Of a DNA stretch of 64,000 nt, positions 55,499-64,000 are shown in pieces; position 1 is the first letter of the stretch, and every line of letters starts with the position of its first letter. This DNA is from Massariosphaeria phaeospora (lineage: Eukaryota > Ascomycota > Dothideomycetes > Pleosporales), in contig JAADJZ010000018.1 in assembly GCA_011032825.1 (NCBI GenBank), positions 558,001-622,000 of the forward strand, read 5' to 3'. The position numbers were made by a program, and so were the translations under genes. The notes under the pieces were generated by a model. It had not been told where the DNA came from and did no database searches. It saw only the letters and a list, made by a program, of their open reading frames with translations.

Positions 55499-56112
55499 TC
55501 ATCGTGGCGGTTCAGGCTTGGCGGTTGTGACGGCTGTAAGCAGCTGCTCGACGACCTTGCTGCCTGACTTGTCCCCTATAGCATCAATCTCCTTGACCTT
55601 CACGTCGGCCTCCTTGCCCGCATCTTCCTCCGATTTCTTGTTCCCGGAGCTGTGCTGTACCACAATTAATACGTGTGGAGGATTTCAGGCCACTGTGGCT
55701 TGCGACAACGCACCTCCGTCTCAAACTTCTTGAACTCGTCTTCCTTCTGCGTCCGGTACTCGTCAATTTCCTTTTGCGCTTCGTCTCGGGCAGCTTTTAC
55801 GCGCTTGGTGCGGTCTTCGATAGTTAGAACAGGGTCGTTGCAGGATACTGGGACGGTATTTACATTCTCGTGCTACAAGGCCTGTTAATCAGTGTGTTTC
55901 ATAACCTCGCTGCCAGACATACCTTGCTGGACAGTTTTCTGAGCTTCTCGCTCGGCCTGGAAAGGTGGATGAGTATGGCGGCCTCTGGAAGCGGGCTGTG
56001 TGTCTTACATCGAGCAGCGTTTGGATTCCCACGGAGTTCTGAGCGGACTTGACGAGTGTTAGCTACCGAATGCACAGCAAGCGCAGCGGCTGCTTCTGCA
56101 GATACATACCAT
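55499..56112 (-). CDS. VMA10: V-type proton ATPase subunit G
   Basis: Peripheral-stalk subunit of the vacuolar H+-ATPase, 113 residues, the normal length of fungal Vma10. Six exons: 56112-56110 (just ATG), 56047-56009, 55956-55923, 55872-55864 (9 nt), 55814-55714 and 55654-55499. The spliced start reads MSAQNSVGIQTLLDAEREAQ and the core ARE-Y-RTKRVKAARDEAQKE, the invariant family sequence. Skipping the 9-nt exon would delete three residues from this core (most of A-R-E-Y). The C-terminal half is charged and helical with an acidic insert after KKSEEDAGKE. The divergent PET117 start lies 246 bp away. Confidence 0.9.
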
Positions 56113-56358
56113 CTTGGAGTCAGTGGAGGCTGTTGGTGCAGGTGGCTGTTGTCGCTGTGCAGAGGTGCGGGACGCTGGGGAGCTGCTGGAAGACGCCCGG
56201 GCATGACGGCGGCGGCAGCTTGGCATATGGCCCAAGCTCGATATCAAGTGCCCGGGCCCAGGCTGCGGGCAGCTGCAAAAGTCAACCAGCCGCCCGTGAA
56301 CTGCTGGCAAGTGGCGCAAACACCAGTTTCCGGCGATTTCAGAGCTCCAGTGGTCGAA
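56113..56358. promoter_or_regulatory. Bidirectional promoter, VMA10 and PET117
   Basis: Only 246 bp separate the two start codons, so the two genes almost certainly share promoter elements. It is GC-rich and no TATA box stands out. Confidence 0.55.
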
Positions 56359-56666
56359 ATGTCGCGCACATCCAAACTCACGCTCGCGGTGACTTCGCTA
56401 GGCGCCATTGGCATCGTTGTATTCGTGCATTCAGCACAGCGCGCAGAGAAAGCTGTGGGTCCTTCCCTTCCCCATCCACCCATCTACAACGGAGCTAACG
56501 AGCACAGGCGATGCACGCAGGCGTTATCCGCGACTTTGAGCAGCAGCGAGTGAAGAGAGAACGGCAAGCCGACTTTGAGATGCAAAAGGCACTAGAAGAG
56601 GAATACCGGAAGGTGCAAACCGTCTCAGATGGCGGAGGCCCAGCGCAACAACAGGACGGTCGCTAG
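56359..56666 (+). CDS. PET117: Cytochrome c oxidase assembly protein Pet117
   Basis: 84 residues in two exons (56359-56454, 56508-56666; donor GTGGGT, acceptor CACAG, phase 0). Pet117 helps haem a synthesis and complex IV assembly at the mitochondrial inner membrane. The N-terminal MSRTSKLTLAVTSLGAIGIV is the family's membrane anchor with the MSR-SK start. It is followed by HSAQRAEKAAMHAGVIRDFE and a charged helix with EEEYRKVQ. The short Gly/Gln tail is normal. Divergently paired with VMA10. Confidence 0.9.
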
Positions 56667-58402
56667 CAAGAAGGGCAGGCCCGAGGCGACACTGGTCGTC
56701 GACGGAGGATCACAGGCTCACTTCACCATCACGATCTCGACGACGGGTTTACTGCCACGATACTCGGTGCCCCTTGCGGTCCGTCAGCCTTGCGCTGCAC
56801 CGCTCAGCCTCGGCTCGTGTTGGCCATGTCGGCATCGAGATAGCCTTACTGTAGGCTTAGCGGGCTTACAATTCTCCGGTGAAACGGGGAATGTGCTAGG
56901 CAGATCGAACACCACATTTCATTCCATGGTGCGCGACCATTCCCATGAACACTTGGAGGACCAATGCCACCGGTATTTCATCCCAACTGGAGAAGACTGT
57001 CGGTTGCCTTCGCAGTGAACATGAGCACTAGTGGGGTCGCATTTGAGGAGCACTGCTGAGGAAGGACTTTGGCAGCCTCTGGGGTCACGTCGGGCAAGTC
57101 GACGGCGGGAAAAGGAAGGTACAATGAAGTATTTGGCAGTCTATGGGTATCGGAATCTAGTCTGTGGTTCCTCAACCCCCGGAATGTGCTGATGGAGGAC
57201 CGTGGGTCCCACAGCCACGACCGATCCTCCGGTAGATAGCACATTCTCGCGGCGTTGCGTTTGGACGGCGCAGGCAACAAATGTCGATTAGGAGGTTCAT
57301 ATTTCTTTTACCACTGTATCTGCCACGTAGCGCGCAGCACTCCAAAGCAGTACTAGTTGGAGGTCGTACCAATCTCCCCACATCCATCCATCGCTCGCTA
57401 CCCGGCCCCAATATCTAACTAACGTGCATACTTGAACCCACGGATACATGCATACAAACAAGTATGGTACACCTCGCAATCCAAGGCACAAACGAACACA
57501 TCAGATGCCAAAAGCAGTAGTCAAGATAGAACTATTGCCACCACTACTAGCAAATTTGAGTTGATTACAAAGACCGCACTGCCTTCGTGGGCCGCGTTCG
57601 CCCGATCTGAAGGGCCATGTCGTCAGGATAGGGCATGCGGTTGGCCACCTCGCTCTTCTACAAGGACTGCACTGAAAGCCCTTTGTCGTGCAGATCCATG
57701 TCCCCCGCAGCGCCGGGCCGATGAGGTCATTACCTTGGTATTACGCCTTGACAATGCGCCGTTGAGGAGCGGGGCGGGTTATCCGCAAGCGTGAGCATGC
57801 CGCCGATTGACCATCGAGAGACAGAGAAGTTCGTCGAGAATGCGCAGTCTGCATGGCCTCAAATCTGGCATTCTCTAGCGTGGCAGTTGCCTCTGTGCTG
57901 GTGCTGTGGTTGTGTTTCCCGGCGAGGCGGAAATTGGGAACTGCAGGAACAACGGGATGGTGAACAGCCACAGCATGCCTCTCATTCCAGCGTCCCCATT
58001 GGGCAGGCACCCGCACCGATCTTTGTGGCGGAGGCTGGCAATCACACCGGTGCGGGTTCCGCCAAGCCAAGCCAGCCCAGGCATTCCGCCGGCTGTGTTT
58101 GGCCCGCAGTCGGGCGCGCATCATCATTCATTGTGAAGGCCTCTTTAAAGACCCGCTTGTCCTCCCCGCCACCGTTTCCCTCGCCACAAACACACAAACG
58201 CCCTACCCGCCCTATCACCTATCGCCCTATCCCGCAAGTTTTCCATCAAAGGCTGCTTGCAGCAAACTTGCCGGCTCGTAAAACCACACACAGTCCCATC
58301 CACATCCCATTCCATCCCATCCGGCGAGACCTACATTTCGCCTCGCGCTCTGCGCTACTTTCTCTGTTGCGGAACGTCATACACTATAGTCACAGTCCGA
58401 GC
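56667..58402. other. Intergenic, no gene seen
   Basis: 1.7 kb. Mixed composition; ORFs of 60-130 codons on both strands have no family features. The last 200 bp before 58403 are C/T-rich with CATCCCATTCCATCCCATCC-like runs, as in fungal promoters. Confidence 0.4.
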
Positions 58403-59328
58403 ATGAGGGTGTCGCAGCTTTACGCGTGCCTGGTCGCCATCCATGCGGTGCATGCGGTGTCGCTGCCGAACACCAATGCGCTCGATCTTCTTGAGGAACA
58501 CGCCGGCAGCGCGCCGCGCTCGGACGTCTTCTCTCCGGAGCACCCTCTAGAAAAGCGGAAAGGTGGAGGTGGAGGAGGAGGCAAAGGAGGCGGCGGAGGT
58601 GGAAGTTCAGGAGGTGGGTCACATCATGCCGACATCCAACGTGGAACGTGGATTTAGTTGTCGCGCGCATTTCTGTGAATCGTTGACTGACATTCTTGGC
58701 AGGTGGTGGAAGATCGAGTAGCGGCACCTCGTCCAGTGGAAGAACAAATCCCAGCAGCAACGTGGGCGGAGCAACAAGATCAGGATCTGGTCCAGCACGC
58801 TCATTTGGCGGTGGCGGTTTCTACGGCGGAGGTGCCTCAACTCCCTATGCGTCGGGACAGAACTCTCCCAGACGGGGCCTACCTGCAAGAGCATTGCTCG
58901 CACCAGCGTTAATGCTTGCCATCTTCCCCGGAATCTGGCTATGGAGCGTCTACCCATACTACCTCAATAACCAATATCGATTCGTCAACGAGACCGTTCG
59001 GAATGCAACCAATCCTAATGGTCTCAACACCACCCTCCCGGTCATTTGTCTTTGCCAGCAGTTCGCCGTCTGCGGGTGCGATGAGAACGACAACGACCAG
59101 TACTTCAAGGATCTCGTGGGAAATGGCGACTACAACAAGCTCAACAAATCACTTGTCACTGTTTCCGACGTCGAGGGCAAAAGAAGTCTAGTCATCAATG
59201 GCACGCTCCCCAACGGCACGACCGCCCCGGGGGGCACCGACGACGCGGGCGCCTCTCTCGCTCTCAGCAAATACACCGGTTGCTGGATGATGGGCATACT
59301 TGCCCTATACGCAGTTGTTCTCCTTTAA
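58403..59328 (+). CDS. Secreted, probably GPI-anchored Gly-rich protein (DUF7732-like)
   Basis: 278 residues, two exons (58403-58613, 58703-59328; 89-nt intron, donor GTGGGT, acceptor GGCAG, phase 1). A signal peptide (SQLYACLVAIHAVHAV) is followed by a dibasic KR and a strongly Gly/Ser-rich segment, which the intron splits. Next comes a hydrophobic stretch (LLAPALMLAIFPGIWLWSVY) leading into YPYYLNNQYRFVN, then PVICLCQQFAVCGCDENDND with a CxCxxxxxxCxC cysteine cluster, several N-glycosylation sites and a terminal hydrophobic tail (GILALYAVVLL) suitable for GPI attachment. This layout matches a fungal family usually listed as DUF7732. The biochemical role is unknown. Confidence 0.8.
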
Positions 59329-62300
59329 ATTGCCGCAAAGTCGGCGAAAAGCTCGATTCCCGTCTGCGTCGGGCCTCAGGCTACGATGTTGGGAACAAGC
59401 GTCCAAACAGAAGTAAGGCAGCAGGCTCCATCTTTCGATCCTTCTCTAGGATGTAATTGTAACGATTGTATGACACGGGGTTTTTAGACTCGAGGCGCAA
59501 TGCATCAACTGGCGTTTTGGTGGTAGCATATCTATGCTCACGGGTGGTGCACTTGGGCCGGTCTTTGGATTTGGTTATACCCAGTTCGACTCCCATCAGT
59601 CTTACATGCAACAATAGATCTCTTTCATGTGCCTGTACTTCCAGGTATCAACTGCTTGCAGACTAATCTCTTCTAATCCAGTCAGCTTCGCCACGTTGCT
59701 ACGTTCATCACTGCCCTTTTACTCACCAGTAATCTCTACGTTTCGCCCTGCTCTTGCATAATGGCGGTCAGCGGGGTGAGGTTAGTCAGTCATTCCCCGG
59801 TTCGCGACAGGGGTCTGATCCATAACCAAGTTCGTTGCGCTCGAATGAGTGAATTGTGTCCTGGCTCGAAAGTGGATATTCAGCAAGTCCCTCTGACACC
59901 TTCAATCTGCACCAGTTCAATTGTGTGTGAGCAAGTAAATCCTCATTGTCCCCAACCCCCACGATCCAGGCCGAGATTGAACACTGTTTATAGACTCTCT
60001 TCATCTTGTCGGATGCAACATGGCATGGCCCAGTTCCGGCGGCTACCTAGAACCCAGTACGTGCCCGGGTGTCGAGTTATGTTATTGCAGATTGTCGGAC
60101 ACCGGGCGATCAAGAGTTTCTGAATTTCTGGTCGCATAGAAGGTCGGTTTGAGTCCGTCATGACTGATCGTGAGAGGCCATATCTGTTTTTTCAGCTAGG
60201 CCAGTGCTAAGTTCTGCCTTACCGATATATGTGTACCCATGGACTATTCAAGGAACATGAAGGTCATATATTTGTCCAAATCCAGTGTACGGAGTACAAG
60301 AAGAGGACATATCTGCCCCTGGGGGAGAAGGCACAGGGGCTCGGCTTCAAGTCGAGACGCCATGAAGTCTGCCTTAATCACTAAGGGGCCGAATTCTGAC
60401 AGAGAGGCTGCTCTAGACGTGAGACAAGCATTTTCTGAAACGAGAAGTGAGGTGGTCATGGCCGTTGCTCTCGTCCGCCCCTGAAGTGTTCTAGTAAGCA
60501 GATTGATGTTTACTACACACACGTCACCGCTACATGAACCACAGCGCGGAGGATTCGAAAAGGGGAGTAAGACATGCGGACCGTCGCCACGTGGAGCTAG
60601 GCACGGGACGGTGCATAGGGCTGCATGGTGAGGTGTTCCCAAGTTCCCAACGGTGTCAAAGTAAGCTTACCGGCGCAACAAGTGCCAGCCTGGGGACCGT
60701 CAAACTCCCGGTACCCAGATGGTACGACGTGAAGTGGGGAAATCTGGCGATCCTGGCGATTCAAGAGAATCTCCGAGAGGAGTATGAGTCTGTGTGGTGG
60801 CGCGGAGGCTTCTAGTCATCGACCGTCGGTGCAGATGTGCGGTGAAGTGGGTAGAGACTTGAGAGCATGCTACGACGTCCGGATCGGAATGAGAAGGATT
60901 CCAGAACCGCAATTCGCGAGGACGAGCGTGGAGGTGCCGATGCCGTCGGGCGCACCAGCTTGCAGCGCCCAACGCTCAGCTCGTCAGCCCGGATGCGCCT
61001 CGAATGGGGGTGCAGACTTTGATCAGCGGAGCGGCAGCGACGAGGGGAGGATGACGGCGACGCGGATGATGAAGCAAGCTGCCGGCTACGAAGGGAGAAC
61101 GGTGGGCAGCGCAGGCAGACGCCAGCAGCTGCATCATATTCCCGATTCTGCTGCAGCGCGTCTGTCTGCGGCGGCGAGGTCGAGCTGTCGCAGGGCGTCG
61201 TGCGGCGGTGGTTGACTGGTGGAGCTGGCGGGCTGGCTGGCGTCGCGATTCTGGGGGAAAAATGGGTGGTGCGTCCGGATCGGGGTAGATACGCGAAGCC
61301 GCTAGCGGATGGTGCCACCTGGGCATTTTCCATTCCCGGGACGGTTTGAGCAGCAACCAGCGCTGCTTCACGGCGCACTCGACGCATCGACGCACTCCCC
61401 CCATGGCTTCGCTGTCTCGGATCGTGAGAAACACACGGCGCACACGCTCCGGCATGCAAGATGCACGATGCACGATGCAAGATGCAGCGCAGGGCACGGC
61501 AACCGCAGCCGGGGGGGTGGTGTGCCGTGTGCAGTAGCTGTGCAGCTGGCAGTTGCGCAGACACGCAAAGGCTATCGGCCGGCGAAGACTCACGAGCGGG
61601 ATGCAACAGCGAGGCGCGAGTAGTCCGCGTCAGAGTCCCCCCCTCTGTTGCTCCCACTACTGCGTCTCCTCTGCTGCGCACCGCACCGTACCGCATCCGT
61701 GCAGTCCCAGGAGATCCCAGAAGAGCGGCTGGCCCCGAATCGACTAGCAGTCAGATGCGCGCAGACGTCGTCGAGAGACGGTGGCTGCTCCGTGGACGTG
61801 GACGTTATGGGCTACACGACATGTACCGTGGTACAGTTTCACGCACACCCCAGACACCGCGCCAGAGCAGTTCGCCGGGGCCTCGCGATACCCTTCGCCC
61901 AAGGCGAACTGGCCGGCGATAGCAATTGCTGCGCTGCGCACTTCACCCCATCGCTCGCGGGAACCAGGTCCTGCACCGCACCCGCCGACCAATCGCACTG
62001 CCGCATGCACCGATCCGGGGCCAGCTGAAGAGCCTCCGCGAACGACGCACCCCATTGTGCCGCAGCCGAAATGGATCACGCCTGCCGTCTCTCTGAACAT
62101 GTCGACTCACTGTTATTCAAGGGCTGTGCTAACTCCAATCTGCTCCCGTCTTAGCAGCAGCACCCGTGCTGACTGTATACCGTTCCTTCCATGAGATTTC
62201 CGGTTGTCTTGCCTTGACTGGCCTGCAGATACACGACCATATGCCTTCGACGTCCTCTACACATCGTCCTCCTCTGCTACTATATATTCCTGCTACCCGT

Positions 62301-62483
62301 CCTCTAGGATCCGTAGTTCATCCTGCAGTCTCAAGTCTCAAGTCAAGTCTCATTCACTATTCTACTATCGTCCAGTCTGTTTTGCATCGTTGGCGCCTCC
62401 TACGCTCTTACCAGTTTCATCATTATCATCGTACGCGGTTCTTGTGGGCTTTCTCAGCAAACCTTCCTCCAACTCCTGTCGCC
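59329..62483. other. 3.1-kb gene-free region upstream of the small cysteine-rich gene
   Basis: No supported gene. The largest ORFs (60812-61696 and 60976-61593, minus) are overlapping Ser/Arg/Pro translations of GC-rich sequence. A short GATGCAC/GATGCAA tandem sits at about 61460-61490. From 62200 on the sequence is CT-rich, which looks like a core promoter and leader for the gene at 62484. A long non-coding transcript or an extended regulatory region is possible. Confidence 0.45.
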
Positions 62484-62714
62484 ATGTGCTATCAAGTCAT
62501 CGAGCGCTATTCCGTCTGCCGGTGCCTCTACTACAAGCACGCCATCGACCCATGCCCCTCCCATGGACAGCGCGGCCATGGTGTCCAAGAGAAGACGGTC
62601 CTAGTGGGCTACACATGCAGCAGTCATAGCAGCCATCGACCCGAGACTGCGTATGCCGGCGTGCTTCCAGATTCTGGCTACGGCAGCGGGGCATATCCCC
62701 CAGCACAACAATAG
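62484..62714 (+). CDS. Small conserved cysteine-rich protein
   Basis: 76 residues in one exon. The N-terminal half has Cys at positions 2, 12, 14, 24 and 45 (MCYQVIERYSVCRCLYYKHA, then DPCPSHG, and VLVGYTCSSHSSH), with CxC and well-spaced histidines that suggest metal binding. The C-terminal third is Gly/Ser/Pro-rich. No signal peptide. I recall near-identical N-termini in uncharacterised proteins of many Pezizomycotina, so the core appears under strong selection, but no function is known to me. Start: the ATG at 62484 in GCCATGTGC context; the same frame is open upstream but that part is compositionally unlike protein. Confidence 0.7.
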   Translation: MCYQVIERYSVCRCLYYKHAIDPCPSHGQRGHGVQEKTVLVGYTCSSHSSHRPETAYAGVLPDSGYGSGAYPPAQQ

Positions 62715-64000
62715 CGCCCTCACTGCTTCACGACGGACCATATACAACGCTCAGTGCACTGCAACTGCTGTCAATCGCATCACCCAAGCATGACCTTCCG
62801 ACGTCTTCTTTGGTTGGGTCTCACAAAACACTTCACTTCTTCGAGCTGGCCTCATCCATATGCTGCGATGCAGCACCCTTTCGGTGGGATCCTTTCGTTT
62901 GTTCTTTTGGTGCGCCGCATCGCAATGGAGTTCTGATATGGCTATGGTCTGGCATGACCGGGATGGCTAGACATGTATGCACACGAGGCCGTAGAGGCTG
63001 CTCTTGGCTTGTACGATTATGGTGGGTGGGACTGCATGGCACACTGGTCATGGGGGTGGCCGCATGATGCCGCAGTGTGCGGTTTCTTTGGCCTGTATTT
63101 CATCTCTTTTTTCTTCTTCTTTTCTTCTCCGGTTTAGGGTACGTCGAGTGGGGTGCCAGCCAACCGATGCGTGGACTTTCGTAGCTGGAAATAATCTCAC
63201 ATCTGCATTTCTGCCTTGCGCGGGCCGGGTCTATCCCCAATTAGTCGTCATACGCCAGAATCACACGCGCTTTCCGGATGTCGTCTGGCCAGGTGCAGCG
63301 TGCGCGTGCGTCCGTGAAGCCGTCGAGTGCCGATTTGACTCATGAGGCCGTGCCGGTGGAGACGGTCGTGCAATCGCACAGATGGCTTCACCTTGCCTGC
63401 AGTGTCGTCCTTGTGCCCAATCCTGTCGCGGCTCATCAACTGTGCCACGGGCGTCACCGCGCTCGGGTGTGGCTAGTGCCGCAGCAGCCCCACGCCCATC
63501 ACCGCTTCTTCCCAGTGGCGCTCCCCTCACCACCTCGTTGATTCACGTCCGGACGTCGGTGTGAGACGCATCACTCTGCCGCCAGCGCGCGTTGACCATG
63601 ATGTATGCTGATACTGCGGCGCTGCTCTCCGCGCGTGCTGTCGGCCATCGCCGTTGTGGCTCCGTCCTCCAGATACCAAATACCAGCCCTGCTGTGGCGA
63701 GCTGGTTTCGAAACATCCACACTACCGCGAACCATCCCATCCAGCACGGCCGGACGGACATGATGCAGACCGAGTCTTCCGCGCCGTCCGCGCCGTCCGC
63801 TCTTTGCAGCACTGCAGCGGACGCCGAGAGCCCTTTACGACAATCACCCCAACACAATGTCCCGCAACCAACTAGGACCACGGGCTTCAACAAGCGTTGC
63901 AGTATCTATTTTTGGCCGAGGGCAAGGCCTACTCTCCAACTCACTCTCTATCGCGCGATGGACGTCTATGGCCTCCACCAGCCTCACTTCGCCAAAATCA
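62715..64000. other. Right edge, no gene seen
   Basis: 1.29 kb with ORFs up to 116 codons (63543-63893, minus) that lack any recognisable motif. It may be the 3' flank of the small gene plus the flank of a gene beyond the window. Confidence 0.4.

Noticed and set aside
57791..58657. 288-codon plus-strand ORF
   Set aside because: Its end is the true exon 1 of the secreted Gly-rich gene at 58403; the upstream 200 codons are promoter sequence with Pro/Arg/His-rich random content.
60812..61696. 294-codon minus-strand ORF and overlapping 205-codon ORF
   Set aside because: Composition is Ser/Arg/Pro/Ala random for GC-rich DNA, several frames are open at once, and no motif or family pattern is visible.
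62166..62483. Upstream extension of the small Cys-rich protein to a 182-codon ORF
   Set aside because: The extra 106 codons are Ser/His/Leu-rich leader sequence; the conserved-looking protein begins at the ATG at 62484.
1..64000. CRISPR arrays, operons, Shine-Dalgarno sites, biosynthetic cluster
   Set aside because: Intron structure and gene families show a eukaryotic nuclear genome; no regularly spaced repeats and no polyketide, peptide or terpene synthase genes were seen.

Overview
The window is nuclear DNA of a filamentous ascomycete (Pezizomycotina). I infer Dothideomycetes from general gene content but cannot name a species. The signs are short 45-65 nt introns with GTRNGT donors, CTNAC-type branch points and YAG acceptors, intron-poor long ORFs next to intron-rich small genes, and fungal families such as Swr1, Vma10, Pet117, Ync13/Munc13, a TINA/Msd1-type ADIP protein, a hybrid histidine kinase and an alpha-arrestin. 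Most coordinates below come from hand-built splice models in which exon phases were checked to close into one frame.

Layout. Positions 1-9,000 are gene-poor and decayed: an orphan exon-like ORF, a degenerate tandem repeat, three BTB/POZ paralogs on the minus strand (the first carries one nonsense codon) and a broken coding relic between them. From 9,350 to 28,660 the window is a dense housekeeping block: mitochondrial threonyl-tRNA synthetase, an unknown membrane coiled-coil protein, the Hpm1-type histidine methyltransferase, an Ino4-like bHLH factor, the Munc13-like Ync13 protein, SWR1 and complex I subunit NDUFB8. From 28,660 to 34,640 there is a second decayed patch with a tRNA-derived element, a frame-broken relic, dispersed repeat fragments and a GH43 galactanase gene with one damaged-looking splice acceptor. 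From 34,640 to 59,330 lie an ABM monooxygenase-like protein, the ADIP/TINA protein, a glycogen-binding-like protein, a cytosolic hybrid histidine kinase, a small secreted protein, a peroxisomal SCP-2 protein, an F-box-like protein, an alpha-arrestin, a lipase, V-ATPase subunit G, Pet117 and a GPI-like surface protein. The last 4.7 kb hold one recognisable gene, a conserved 76-residue cysteine-rich protein, behind about 3.1 kb without genes.

Functional threads. Several genes serve mitochondria (MST1, NDUFB8, PET117) or membranes and trafficking (Ync13, arrestin, V-ATPase G, SCP-2). There is no secondary-metabolite cluster and no intact transposon.

The most unusual observation is gene architecture. 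The lipase gene at 53,393-54,992 only yields its serine-hydrolase elbow if exons of 8, 10 and 2 nt are recognised. The neighbouring VMA10 gene has a first coding exon of just ATG and a 9-nt internal exon.
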